From assembly GCA_021807265.1 (NCBI GenBank), contig JAKAPH010000002.1, positions 1 through 44,617 on the forward strand: DNA of 44,617 bases, in the 5' to 3' direction. The stretch comes from Actinomycetes bacterium. Lineage in GTDB: Bacteria > Actinomycetota > Acidimicrobiia > Acidimicrobiales > RAAP-2. Positions 28,016 to 35,932 of the stretch are shown in pieces. Below the pieces are notes generated by a model that ran no database searches, was not told the DNA's origin, and saw only the letters and a list, made by a program, of their open reading frames with translations. Positions within the stretch are counted from its first letter, which is position 1. Every line of letters starts with the position of its first letter. The translations under genes and the position numbers were made by a program.

Positions 28016-28633
28016 GTGACATCGTTATGGTTGACCCGCGCCCTCGAGGAATCGAGGGCGCGGGGCTTTTTAGGGCCGGGTGCCGTTGAGCCACAGATCA
28101 CGCACGCCGGTGGGTTCGTCGATGCCTGGAATGCCCACCGGGCCGATCCTCCGACCACGATCCTCGACCTCGGGAGTGGTGGTGGTCTGCCCGGGCTGGT
28201 GCTCCTTGACACCTGGGCGCACCCCACGACGTTCCTCGACTCCATGGAAAAGCGGACGAACTTTCTCCTCGAAGTACTGAGCTGGGAGGAAGTGCCGAGT
28301 GGGGGCAGCGTGTGGCGTGGCCGTGCCGAAGTGCTCGCTCGCGAGACCAGGGCTGACTCGCGGTTCAGTCTCGTCACGGCGCGGTCTTTTGGTCCGCCGG
28401 GCGTGACGGCGGAGTGTGCCGTGCGATTCTTGCACATCGGGGGATTGCTGATCGTCTCGGAACCGCCGGAAGGATCCGATCGGTGGAGTGATCCGGGGCT
28501 GGATCAGCTCGGTCTCGTGTCAAGGGGAACGTTTCGAACGAGCGCTGGCTACAAGGTGATGGAGAAGATCCGTCCCACGCCGCTGCGGTTTCCTCGAGCG
28601 ACCGGTACACCGGGCAAGAACCCCCTCTTCTAA
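28016..28633 (+). CDS. rsmG: 16S rRNA (guanine-N7)-methyltransferase RsmG
   Basis: A 205-residue SAM-dependent methyltransferase that methylates G527 (E. coli numbering) of 16S rRNA; its loss gives low-level streptomycin resistance. Motif I is ILDLGSGGGLPGLVL; ARSFGPPGVTAECA and the C-terminal RFPRATGTPGKNPLF are RsmG signatures. GTG at 28016 gives the expected N-terminus ALEESRARGFLGPGAVEPQI. Oddly, codons 7-19 form a perfect intrinsic-terminator-like hairpin (separate entry). Confidence 0.93.
   Translation: MTSLWLTRALEESRARGFLGPGAVEPQITHAGGFVDAWNAHRADPPTTILDLGSGGGLPGLVLLDTWAHPTTFLDSMEKRTNFLLEVLSWEEVPSGGSVWRGRAEVLARETRADSRFSLVTARSFGPPGVTAECAVRFLHIGGLLIVSEPPEGSDRWSDPGLDQLGLVSRGTFRTSAGYKVMEKIRPTPLRFPRATGTPGKNPLF
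28035..28071 (+). terminator. Intrinsic-terminator-like hairpin inside rsmG 5' coding end
   Basis: A perfect 13-bp GC-rich stem (28035-28047 with 28052-28064) closed by the GNRA-type tetraloop GGAA and followed after GC by TTTTT at 28067-28071. It begins 19 nt into the rsmG reading frame. In form it is a classical Rho-independent terminator; in place it could attenuate khpB-rsmG read-through or premature-terminate rsmG transcripts. Confidence 0.65.
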
Positions 28634-28680
28634 AACCACTGGTAGCGGGCTCGGGTTGTCAGCAGCCACTGCCGCCCAGT

Positions 28681-28696
28681 TGTTTCACGTGAAACA
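28681..28696. promoter_or_regulatory. parS site 1
   Basis: Exact match to the 16-bp parS palindrome TGTTTCACGTGAAACA, binding site of ParB; 48 bp after the rsmG stop. Confidence 0.95.
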
Positions 28697-29157
28697 TGAG
28701 AGATTGCGGCATAGCCAAGTAGCTAGACCAGTGCCGGTGACCAGCTAGGACGATTCGTTGTAGGTGTCGCTAGGCAATGCGGCGAGACCCGCCACAATCC
28801 CTGGGTCTGCGGCAATCCCCTATGCCCATCGTTCGAATGAGGGGAACGGTGGGCCCATACGGGCACTGCCGGGCACTACTGGTTGTCTATGACGCAAAGT
28901 ACCTGCTCGCAAACGCTGGGAGCGAAGGAGCTTCGGTCTTGTTAGCCCCTCCTTCATTGCCCGAAGGGAGTTGACTGGCTGATTAGAGCCGTCACCGGTG
29001 CGATGTGTCACCACTGATCGACCCGGAGATGACTGCGGTGACTCACTTCGCCTGATTCGTGGAAATGGTCCATTACCTGGGTATTCGAGCGCTCGGGATT
29101 GCGTGCTGCGGTGGCGAGCCGGCGGAAACCTATGAAGCGGGGAAATTGCCGGTAGAT

Positions 29158-29179
29158 GCTGATCACCGTGGCGATCAGC
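29158..29179. repeat. Inverted repeat next to parS site 2
   Basis: GCTGATC and GATCAGC separated by 8 bp, ending 3 bp before parS site 2. Could form a hairpin or be a protein site; no T tract. Confidence 0.4.
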
Positions 29180-29182
29180 AGA

Positions 29183-29198
29183 TGTTTCACGTGAAACA
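29183..29198. promoter_or_regulatory. parS site 2
   Basis: Perfect parS palindrome; symmetry extends to 20 bp (29181-29200). Confidence 0.95.
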
Positions 29199-29417
29199 TC
29201 GAGATGTGCCCGAAAGGCGTGGTCAACTAGTGATTACCGCAGCGGACGTGGTGGCACAAGGGTTTCAGGAAGGCTCTCGTGAGCTTCTGCGCACTATGGC
29301 AATCGTTTGCTGCGGCTGCGGACTGCAGGACATGGACGTCCCAATCCTGGGCAGCGATCACGGCCAATGACTGAGGGCACTACCAACAGGCAAAACGCCG
29401 GGCGGCATCAGAACCTA

Positions 29418-29433
29418 TGTTTCACGTGAAACA
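29418..29433. promoter_or_regulatory. parS site 3
   Basis: Perfect parS palindrome; perfect symmetry extends to 24 bp (29414-29437), the longest of the six. Confidence 0.95.
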
Positions 29434-30041
29434 TAGGGCGTTGGTATCTACCTATTGCCGTGACGGTCCGCGAAGGCCTTGGTGCTGGCAATCGCAGTAG
29501 GACAACGAACGGCATGGAAAGCCGTAGTACCTCAATACTGACCGTCTACCGGTTTAATTCCTGTGAAGAGGGTAGGCCGGACTGGATCGGCTAGCAGTAG
29601 GCACCTGGGGGTAGTCCCGTCAATACGTGAGTACGTCGGCGATTGGCACGGCGATTACTAGCCTCGCGCGTCGCTGCAGGTATTCACTGACCAGTGGCAG
29701 TCGATAAGGGCATCCTGGTTCAGGATCTACACCGTGTGGGGTACGGAGTGGTGACTCCACTTGCGAGACAAGGGGAATTCCGTGACGTCCGCAGGTCACT
29801 ACCGGCCACTCCCCCGAAGCCAACGCGATTGGCGCCGATATCCGTGACGATTTTGATTAGGGAACTCGGTGGCGTTGGTCACTGACCCAGCAATCGATGG
29901 ACTACTCCCCCACGCCACCGACAATGCTCCCAGAGCTCAGTTCTACGACCACTGAACCTCCATTTCCTCGTCGGTTTCGGGCGTTGGCGCACTTCGACGT
30001 CCCCACGCCCTCTCTACACAGCCTTGTACAGCTGGCACTGG

Positions 30042-30057
30042 TGTTTCACGTGAAACA
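30042..30057. promoter_or_regulatory. parS site 4
   Basis: Perfect 16-bp parS palindrome. Confidence 0.95.
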
Positions 30058-30315
30058 TTCACCCCACGGACCCGCGGCGATTAGACCGCTTAACGAAGGA
30101 CCACAGCAGGACGGTGTTGCAGCGGTGTGCCGAGTGGGGATTACTCGACTTCCGCCGGACCAGAGCCTTCGCTCCAGGATCGACAATTGCTTCATTACAT
30201 CGACTGCCGTACTTTGAAGATCCGCGGCACAGACGTGCCTCGCCGCGCGTCCTCACGTACTCACTACTGGCTGCGCGGCCCACAAATTCCTCTGACTGAC
30301 CGACCGCTTAGTGCA

Positions 30316-30331
30316 TGTTTCACGTGAAACA
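30316..30331. promoter_or_regulatory. parS site 5
   Basis: Perfect 16-bp parS palindrome. Confidence 0.95.
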
Positions 30332-30372
30332 TTTCGTTGCCGCCGCAACGCCACCGACGGAGGGTGATCGTG

Positions 30373-30395
30373 ATTCCCTAATGTTTATCGGGAAT
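30373..30395. repeat. Small inverted repeat upstream of parA
   Basis: ATTCCC and GGGAAT around an 11-nt AT-rich loop, between parS sites 5 and 6. Operator or weak hairpin; function unknown. Confidence 0.3.
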
Positions 30396-30456
30396 TACAA
30401 GAATTGACGTGATGGCGGTGCGTGACTGAAAGGTGCCGCTTCGCTCGGAACGGTGA

Positions 30457-30472
30457 TGTTTCACGTGAAACA
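30457..30472. promoter_or_regulatory. parS site 6, next to parA promoter
   Basis: Perfect parS palindrome with symmetry to 20 bp (30455-30474). It ends 7 bp before the candidate parA -35, so ParB bound here could affect parAB transcription. Confidence 0.95.
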
Positions 30473-30479
30473 TCGATAC

Positions 30480-30508
30480 TTGACGATGTCCCAAAAACCG
30501 TGTTGAAT
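30480..30508 (+). promoter_or_regulatory. Candidate parA promoter
   Basis: TTGACG (30480-30485) and TTGAAT (30503-30508) are spaced 17 bp apart, an acceptable sigma-70 promoter about 50 bp before the parA ATG. Confidence 0.45.
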
Positions 30509-30557
30509 GGCAGGGGGCTTGACAGGTGTCGGGGGTCCGTAACGCAGGAAGAGGCTC

Positions 30558-31331
30558 ATGGCGGACGACAGTACGATGAGAATTTTCGCCGTAGCCAATC
30601 AGAAGGGTGGAGTGGGTAAGACCACCACCACGACGTCCCTCGGTGCAGCGCTCGCACAGAACGGCAAGCGAGTTCTCGTCGTCGACCTCGACCCCCAGGG
30701 CAACGCCACCACCGGCCTTGGCGTCGACGGGCGCAAATTCGAGCGGTCGGTCTACGATGTGCTACTCAACGACGTGCCGATGGTGGACATCGTCGAGCCG
30801 ACGGGTTTCGCCAACCTCTTCGTAGCCCCAGCCACACTGGACCTTGCCGGCGTCGAGCAGGAGCTCACCTCGGCGATCTCACGCGAACTCCGGCTGAAGC
30901 GCGCGATCGAGTCGGTGAACGGCGACTTTGACTACATCTTCATCGACTGCCCGCCGTCACTGGGTCTTATCACGATCAACGCCTTCGCTGCGGCGACTGA
31001 GATCATGGTGCCCGTGCAGACGGAGTTCTACGCGCTCGAGGGATTGACGCAGCTCCAGCGGATCGTCGACCTGGTGCAGAGAAATCTGAATCCGACCCTT
31101 CGAATCTCCAAGGTCATCTTGACGATGTACGACTCCCGTAATACCCTTTCAATTGACGTCGCGGCAGAAGTTCGGCGTCACTTCCCCATCGAGTTATGTC
31201 GGACCGTCATTCCACGCACGGTCCGTCTAGCGGAAGCACCATCGTTCGGACAGCCGATAACGTACTTCGATCCGAATTCGAAGGGCGCCAAGGCTTATCG
31301 CGCATTAGCGGAGGAGATCATTAATGGCTAG
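30558..31331 (+). CDS. parA: Chromosome partitioning ATPase ParA (Soj)
   Basis: A 257-residue ParA/MinD-type ATPase that moves ParB-parS complexes and so segregates newly replicated origins. The deviant Walker A is QKGGVGKTTTT (about residues 15-25), with the DLDPQGNATTGLG switch and the FIDCPPSLG Walker B-like motif. ATG at 30558 follows AGGAAGAGG. The stop lies 8 bp inside the parB frame, so the two genes are translationally coupled. Confidence 0.97.
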   Translation: MADDSTMRIFAVANQKGGVGKTTTTTSLGAALAQNGKRVLVVDLDPQGNATTGLGVDGRKFERSVYDVLLNDVPMVDIVEPTGFANLFVAPATLDLAGVEQELTSAISRELRLKRAIESVNGDFDYIFIDCPPSLGLITINAFAAATEIMVPVQTEFYALEGLTQLQRIVDLVQRNLNPTLRISKVILTMYDSRNTLSIDVAAEVRRHFPIELCRTVIPRTVRLAEAPSFGQPITYFDPNSKGAKAYRALAEEIING

Positions 31332-32247
31332 GAAACCAGGTTTGGGCAAGGGCCTGGGCGCGCTCATCCCCGATGCACCCGATGTAGAGGTTGAGCAAAC
31401 GGAGGTTGAAGTTGGTGGGCCGCTTCGGCGCATCTCAGTTGACTCGATCCGACCCAACCAATTTCAGCCCCGGAAGGCCTTCAACGACGACAGCCTGCAA
31501 GCGCTGGCGTCGTCGGTGCGCGAACTCGGCGTCCTGCAGCCGCTCATCGTTCGACCGGTTGACGGTGAGCCCGACACCTTCGAACTCATAGCGGGGGAGC
31601 GTCGCTGGCGAGCGGCGGCACTGGCTGGTCTCGAAACCGTGCCCGTGCTCGTACAAGACGACGTCAACGACCGGCTCTCGCTCGAGCAGGCAGTGGTGGA
31701 GAACCTGCACCGCGTTGACCTCCACCCGCTCGAAGAAGCGGCGGCCTACCAGCAGCTGATCGACGAGTTCGACCTGACCCACGAGCAAGTGGCCCAGCGC
31801 GTCGGGAAGAGTCGGGCAAATGTTACGAATACGTTACGACTCCTGCAGCTCGGCGAAGCGGCGCAGGCGGCGCTCGTCAACGGCGACCTGACCGCGGGAC
31901 ACGCACGGTCCCTGCTGGCCATCACCGATCCGAATGCGCAAGCCCTGATGGTTGCCCGTGTGGTGAAGAACGAGCTGTCTGTGCGGGCGACCGAGGAAGC
32001 GGTCAAGATCTTCCTCGAGCCCAAGGTCGTACCCGTCGACGAGCCGACACCGCGCGAGGTCTCCGGCGCGCCGCGACTCCGTCCGGTACCCGACGCCAGC
32101 GTCGCGGAACTCGAACATCTGCTCGAGGACTACCTCAATACCCGGGTGCACGTTGACTTGAAGGGTCGAAACGGTCGAATCATTATAGATTTTGCTGATC
32201 TTGATGACCTGGAACGTTTGTATATCGTTATCTCACAGGCGAAGTAA
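31324..32247 (+). CDS. parB: Chromosome partitioning protein ParB (Spo0J)
   Basis: A 307-residue CTP-dependent DNA clamp that loads on parS and spreads. The N-terminal Lys/Gly-rich start (KPGLGKGLGALIP) fits the ParA-stimulating peptide; the CTP-binding boxes are visible as GERRWRAA and ENLHRVDLHPLEEA; the helix-turn-helix is THEQVAQRVGKSRANVTNTLRLL; a C-terminal dimerisation domain follows. It overlaps parA by 8 bp. The six upstream parS sites are its expected targets. Confidence 0.97.
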   Translation: MARKPGLGKGLGALIPDAPDVEVEQTEVEVGGPLRRISVDSIRPNQFQPRKAFNDDSLQALASSVRELGVLQPLIVRPVDGEPDTFELIAGERRWRAAALAGLETVPVLVQDDVNDRLSLEQAVVENLHRVDLHPLEEAAAYQQLIDEFDLTHEQVAQRVGKSRANVTNTLRLLQLGEAAQAALVNGDLTAGHARSLLAITDPNAQALMVARVVKNELSVRATEEAVKIFLEPKVVPVDEPTPREVSGAPRLRPVPDASVAELEHLLEDYLNTRVHVDLKGRNGRIIIDFADLDDLERLYIVISQAK

Positions 32248-32248
32248 C

Positions 32249-32284
32249 CTTCAACATTAAACCTAACGTTTTCGTTGAAGTTTT
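32249..32284 (+). terminator. Intrinsic terminator after parB
   Basis: Hairpin CTTCAAC (32249-32255) with GTTGAAG (32274-32280) and an inner AAAC/GTTT stem, followed directly by TTTT. It starts 2 bp after the parB stop. Confidence 0.6.
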
Positions 32285-32292
32285 CCCCAACT

Positions 32293-32301
32293 TGTGGATG
32301 A
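32293..32301. promoter_or_regulatory. DnaA-box-like site in parB-cwlM spacer
   Basis: TGTGGATGA, reverse complement TCATCCACA, differs from the DnaA box TTATCCACA at one base. A second TTGTGG core follows at 32304-32309 and TGTGGAGAA at 32389-32397. Confidence 0.4.
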
Positions 32302-32383
32302 AGTTGTGGTTTACTCTGATTCAACCTCAGAAAATGCCTAATTTACCTAGTCCCGGCGGACATTAAGACCACAGCGCGAACGG

Positions 32384-33319
32384 CTAGTTGTGGAGAACTT
32401 TTCTTACGAGCCCGTTCATAATGGTTGCGATCTCGTCGACCTGGTCATCGTAGGCACCGTGCTCAACGTGGAGCGTCATCATCTTGGTTTCGCGAAGCAC
32501 GGGCAGTGCCATGCCGGTCACCTCGACGCGCGGCAGCAGGTCCGTGCTCGCGAGGGCCGAGGCCAGTGCGCTGGCGAGTTGTTCGCCCCGTCGGGAGTGG
32601 GACCGATAGCTGGCCCAGTAGTGGATGTGGATGCCCTGGATCTCGCCGTTGAACTGGAACGATAGAACGACCGCCGCAGCCGCGCCGTTGGCCGTCGCGG
32701 CGATCTCCTCGGGGTTCGAACTCTCGAGCCTGATCAGGTTCCCCGACGTCCAGCCGCGAGCCACGGCGTCGGCGAGGGACGTCGTACCCGCGACGAGCAC
32801 CAGGTCAGAGGGCAGTTCATTAAAGCCCGCTCGATCGCGAGCCTCGGTCACCAGGTTGTGATCGGCCATGATCGACGTCATGCGCCACAGCTCGAGCAGG
32901 GTGGAGCGCGTCAGCACGCCCGACGGCTCGAGGGCGCGGTTGCGCTGAAAGTCGGTCACCGCACCGTCGAGCAGGGTTCCGAAGATTCCGTCGATGCGCC
33001 CCGGATCGAAGCCGAGCTGGGCGAGGCGGATCTGCAGTTCGGCGACGTCGTCGCCACGTAGGTGCGGGCGCGTCAGGTAGAGCAGTCGATCGCCGAGGTG
33101 CCAGCCGGCTTCCACGAGGCGCGACCACGTGGTCGCGTCGACCTCACCGGTGATGGGCAGACCCCGAGCGCGCTGAAAGGCCTCGACCATCGCCTCGGTG
33201 CCCTCACCGAAGACGGCGTCGCCGTCCGCGGGCGCGCCGTAGCCCAGTCGCTGGAGTCGCTCGTGCAACTCATGGACCGACTGGCCCGTGCTGCCGCGTT
33301 GAAGTAAGCCCGTGATCAG
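32384..33319 (-). CDS. cwlM: CwlM-like peptidoglycan regulator with degenerate amidase domain
   Basis: About 311 residues. Two peptidoglycan-binding repeats (LQRGSTGQSVHELHERLQRLGY and LRGDDVAELQIRLAQLGFDPG, each with an FG...VEAFQRARGL-type end) precede an amidase_3-like domain. In that domain the zinc ligands are missing: no DPGHGG is found and the SIHAN position reads LSFQFNG, while LHVEHGAYDDQ keeps the Glu. Mycobacterial CwlM, at the same place between trxA and parB, is also a degenerate amidase that controls MurA, so that role is inferred. The frame has no ATG, GTG or TTG before the first repeat; CTG at 33319, 5 bp after the trxA stop, is my best guess for the start. Confidence 0.75.
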   Translation of the reverse strand: MITGLLQRGSTGQSVHELHERLQRLGYGAPADGDAVFGEGTEAMVEAFQRARGLPITGEVDATTWSRLVEAGWHLGDRLLYLTRPHLRGDDVAELQIRLAQLGFDPGRIDGIFGTLLDGAVTDFQRNRALEPSGVLTRSTLLELWRMTSIMADHNLVTEARDRAGFNELPSDLVLVAGTTSLADAVARGWTSGNLIRLESSNPEEIAATANGAAAAVVLSFQFNGEIQGIHIHYWASYRSHSRRGEQLASALASALASTDLLPRVEVTGMALPVLRETKMMTLHVEHGAYDDQVDEIATIMNGLVRKVLHN

Positions 33320-33324
33320 GGTAG

Positions 33325-33651
33325 TTAGAGGGACGCGGTGATCTCGTGCAACAGGGCGCCCTTCGGCTTGGCCCCAACGATTCGCGCAACGACCTGGCCG
33401 TCCTTGAAGAGCAGCAGGGTCGGGATACTCATGACGGAGAACTTCGTTGCGGTGGCGACGTTGACGTCGACGTCGAGCTTGCCGATCGTGAACTTGTCCG
33501 TCTGTTCGGTCGAGAACTCCTCGAGGATCGGGGCAATCATGCGGCACGGACCACACCATTCCGCCCAGAAGTCAACGAGGATTGGCTTCTCCGCCGAACC
33601 GATCACTTCGTCGAAGGTGGCGTCAGTGAGAATGGTGATCGGGCTTGTCAT
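33325..33651 (-). CDS. trxA: Thioredoxin
   Basis: A 108-residue thioredoxin reducing protein disulfides in the cytoplasm. Active site WCGPC with Cys33 and Cys36, cis-Pro in [11 protein letters not shown] at 33651 follows a strong GGGAGG site. It lies downstream of trxB on the same strand, as in many actinobacteria, with a ~106-bp spacer that could hold its own promoter; cwlM follows almost immediately. Confidence 0.98.
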   Translation of the reverse strand: MTSPITILTDATFDEVIGSAEKPILVDFWAEWCGPCRMIAPILEEFSTEQTDKFTIGKLDVDVNVATATKFSVMSIPTLLLFKDGQVVARIVGAKPKGALLHEITASL

Positions 33652-33757
33652 TGCTACCTCCCAGTGACACCCGGTGGCGTCGTGGCGACCACCTTACCTG
33701 GTGGCCATAAATTCACGGTCAGCGAACGGGTGTCCCCGGGTGCGCCGTGACCCGCGA

Positions 33758-34711
33758 TCAGCCGTCGAGCGCCTCGAGCCACCGCTCGGCGTCGATGGCG
33801 GCGATGCACCCCGACCCGGCCGACGTGATCGCCTGGCGGTACTCGTCGTCTTGGACGTCGCCGGCGGCGAACAGGCCGTCGATGTTGGTGTACGAGCCCA
33901 CGCCGGTTCGCACGTAGCCGTTCTCGTGCAGTTCGACCTGGCCCTGGACGAGTTGGGTGTTGGGCACGTGGCCGATCGCGACGAACACGCCGGTCACGTC
34001 GATCGTGCGCTCCTCGCCGGTCAGCGTGTCGGCGACGCGAAGCCCGGCGACCTTATCGTCGCCGAGGACCTCGAGGACCTTCGTGTTCCACGCGAAGCGG
34101 ATCTTCTCATTGGCGAAGGCACGTTCTTGCATGATCTTGGACGCGCGCAACGAGTCGCGACGGTGGATGATCGTCACGCTGGAGGCGAAGCGGGTGAGGA
34201 AGGTCGCCTCCTCGATCGCGGAGTCGCCGCCACCGATGACGGCGATGTCGTGACCGCGGAAGAAGAACCCGTCACAGGTGGCGCACGTGGACACACCGTG
34301 GCTGAGAAGTCGCGCTTCACCAGGAACTTCGAGCATCAACGACTGCGCGCCCGTCGCCAGGATCACCGTGTCGGCGGTGATGCTCGGCTCGTCGTCGCCC
34401 GACAGCCACGCCCGGAACGGTCGACCGCCGACGTCGAGGCGCTGCACCTTGTTCACGCGAAGATCCGCCCCGAACCGTTCGGCCTGGGCGCGCATGTTGG
34501 CCATGAGCTCCGGGCCCGTGATGCCTTCGGGAAAGCCGGGGAAGTTCTCGATGTCGGTGGTGAGCATCAGCTGGCCGCCGGGCTGGTCCGAGGTCGAGGA
34601 AGGCTCGCCCTCGATGACGATGGGCTGGAGCTGGGCGCGAGCCGTGTAGATGGCCGCGGTCAGTCCCGCGGGGCCCGATCCGATGATGAGGACGCGGGTG
34701 TGTTCAGTCAT
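33758..34711 (-). CDS. trxB: Thioredoxin reductase (NADPH)
   Basis: A 317-residue low-molecular-weight flavoprotein passing electrons from NADPH through FAD to thioredoxin. FAD site [12 protein letters not shown] at the N-terminus, redox centre CATC (Cys143, Cys146) in [16 protein letters not shown] site [14 protein letters not shown] and the C-terminal FAD motif [15 protein letters not shown]. The ATG overlaps the stop of the small membrane protein gene by 8 bp. Confidence 0.98.
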   Translation of the reverse strand: MTEHTRVLIIGSGPAGLTAAIYTARAQLQPIVIEGEPSSTSDQPGGQLMLTTDIENFPGFPEGITGPELMANMRAQAERFGADLRVNKVQRLDVGGRPFRAWLSGDDEPSITADTVILATGAQSLMLEVPGEARLLSHGVSTCATCDGFFFRGHDIAVIGGGDSAIEEATFLTRFASSVTIIHRRDSLRASKIMQERAFANEKIRFAWNTKVLEVLGDDKVAGLRVADTLTGEERTIDVTGVFVAIGHVPNTQLVQGQVELHENGYVRTGVGSYTNIDGLFAAGDVQDDEYRQAITSAGSGCIAAIDAERWLEALDG

Positions 34712-35039
34712 GGAGATTCTTTCGTTGGGGCAGCGGCCGGCGGCGGCGCCAGATGATCAGGCCGGCCACGAGGGAGAGCACACCCACCAGGGCGTAACTC
34801 AGCCACACGTGGTTGGCGAAGAAGTACACGTTGAAGAGTCGGATGACCCCGATGATCAGCACGCTCACGAGGACCAGGCCGACGAGGAACAGCACGAAGA
34901 TGAAGGCCAGGGTGCGCCCGGCCAACAGGATCGGCCGCAAGACCTTGTCGTGGACGACGTCGAGCGCGTGGTCAAGGATTCCGAGCGCCCGGTCGACGAC
35001 ATCGGGCTCGCGGTCTGGGGTGGGGCTCGACTCGCTCAC
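34704..35039 (-). CDS. Small two-helix membrane protein, unknown function
   Basis: A 111-residue protein: hydrophilic, acidic N-terminus (~45 residues), two transmembrane helices (~45-68 [21 protein letters not shown] and ~80-98) and a basic C-terminus ([10 protein letters not shown]). I do not recognise a family. It overlaps trxB by 8 bp, so the two are coupled. GTG at 35039 has no Shine-Dalgarno sequence but TATGTT lies 6 nt upstream, fitting a leaderless start. Confidence 0.78.
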   Translation of the reverse strand: MSESSPTPDREPDVVDRALGILDHALDVVHDKVLRPILLAGRTLAFIFVLFLVGLVLVSVLIIGVIRLFNVYFFANHVWLSYALVGVLSLVAGLIIWRRRRPLPQRKNLHD

Positions 35040-35045
35040 ACTACG

Positions 35046-35051
35046 AACATA
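35046..35051 (-). promoter_or_regulatory. -10 element TATGTT of a leaderless promoter
   Basis: On the minus strand TATGTT is 6 nt before the GTG of the small membrane protein gene, and would also drive trxB. Confidence 0.45.
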
Positions 35052-35066
35052 GCGGTGAAAACCGCT
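35051..35066. other. Hairpin at the degV stop codon
   Basis: AGCGGT and ACCGCT around GAAA form a perfect 6-bp stem that includes the last base of the degV stop. There is no T tract, so termination is doubtful. Confidence 0.35.
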
Positions 35067-35905
35067 CAGGCCTTAATCCAACAGGCGGCGATGATCCGTG
35101 GTCCGCCGTGGGTTCCCACGACCGAGCCCACGTCGGCCACGACGAGGGCGTGCTCGGTCGCCACGTCCGCGACCATGGCCACCAAGTCGTTGACGTCACT
35201 GGCGTCGCCGTGCACGATCGCGAGCCGCTCGAAAGGGGCGTTGGTGCGAACCACGGCCGCGACGGCCGCGAGCGACTTGGCCCGGGTGCGCTGGCGGCCG
35301 GCCTCGGCGACGACTCCGTCCTTGAGCGCGAGCAGCGGCTTGATCGAGAGGACCTGGCCGAGCAAGGCGCGCGCGCCGCCGACGCGACCGCCCTTGACCA
35401 GGTGCTCGAGGGTGTCCAGGGTGCCGCAGATGCCGACGCGGTCGAGCAGTGCCCGCGCGCGCGACTCGAGGGCGTCGAGGTCGGCGCCAGTGCCGGCGAG
35501 TTCGGCGAGGTCGATCGCCATGAGTCCGACGGCCATCGACACGGCCTTGGTGTCCACGACCCGCACAGGGATCCGGTCGGCCACGGACTCGGCGGCGAGC
35601 GTCGCGGACTGGTGCGTCGCCGAGAGTGCCGCCGAGATGGCCAGCACGATAACGCCGTCGTAGCCGTTTGCCAGCGCCGCTTCGTAGGCGCTCTGGAACG
35701 AGCCGGGGGAGGGGGCGGCCGTCTCGGGCAGGACCTTGGACTCCTTGCACTTGGCCCAGAACTGCGACGGCGACAGGTTGACGCGATCGGTGTACTCGTC
35801 ATCGCCGAAGCGGATGGTCAGCGGCACGACGTCGATGCCGAGTCGTTGCGCGACGTCGTCGGGGAGGTCACAGCCGCTATCAGTGATCACTCGGACTCGA
35901 GCCAT
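35066..35905 (-). CDS. DegV family fatty-acid-binding protein
   Basis: A 279-residue DegV-fold protein. The N-terminal VRVITDSGCDLP, the lipid-contacting ETAAPSPGSFQSAYEAAL and DTKAVSMAVGLMA are family landmarks; such proteins bind a fatty acid and act with FakA in exogenous fatty acid phosphorylation in Firmicutes (family knowledge). No FakA gene is in this window, so the partner is open. ATG at 35905 has GAGGGGG upstream. It follows murJ by 27 bp. Confidence 0.92.
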   Translation of the reverse strand: MARVRVITDSGCDLPDDVAQRLGIDVVPLTIRFGDDEYTDRVNLSPSQFWAKCKESKVLPETAAPSPGSFQSAYEAALANGYDGVIVLAISAALSATHQSATLAAESVADRIPVRVVDTKAVSMAVGLMAIDLAELAGTGADLDALESRARALLDRVGICGTLDTLEHLVKGGRVGGARALLGQVLSIKPLLALKDGVVAEAGRQRTRAKSLAAVAAVVRTNAPFERLAIVHGDASDVNDLVAMVADVATEHALVVADVGSVVGTHGGPRIIAACWIKA

Positions 35906-35932
35906 TCGTCCCCCTCAGCGTCTCGCCGACTG

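Larger units (their letters stand above)
28634..30557. other. Gene-free parS-rich centromere region
   Basis: About 1.9 kb without a supportable gene, lower in GC than its surroundings, between rsmG and parA. It holds six perfect parS sites (listed separately) and the parA promoter. Short open frames exist, but none has a ribosome binding site, family motif or local codon bias, and several simply read through a parS palindrome as FHVKH. I see no tRNA or known structured RNA in it. Confidence 0.75.

Noticed and set aside
28800-28860. tRNA-like T-loop GTTCGAAT
   Set aside because: Flanking arms do not pair and no acceptor or anticodon stem can be drawn.
29059-29370. Open frame of 103 codons in the parS region containing MFHVKH
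   Set aside because: The FHVKH string is just the parS palindrome translated; no ribosome binding site, family or local codon bias.
29897-30217. Open frame of 106 codons between parS sites 3 and 5
   Set aside because: Reads through parS site 4, low-complexity N-terminus, no ribosome binding site.
30519-30545. TTGACA as parA -35
   Set aside because: The -10 at 15-bp spacing (TAACGC) is poor and would overlap the ribosome binding site; the pair at 30480/30503 is better.
33320-33559. 80-codon upstream extension of cwlM inside trxA
   Set aside because: Arg-rich out-of-frame translation of trxA, which itself is a complete, clearly functional gene.
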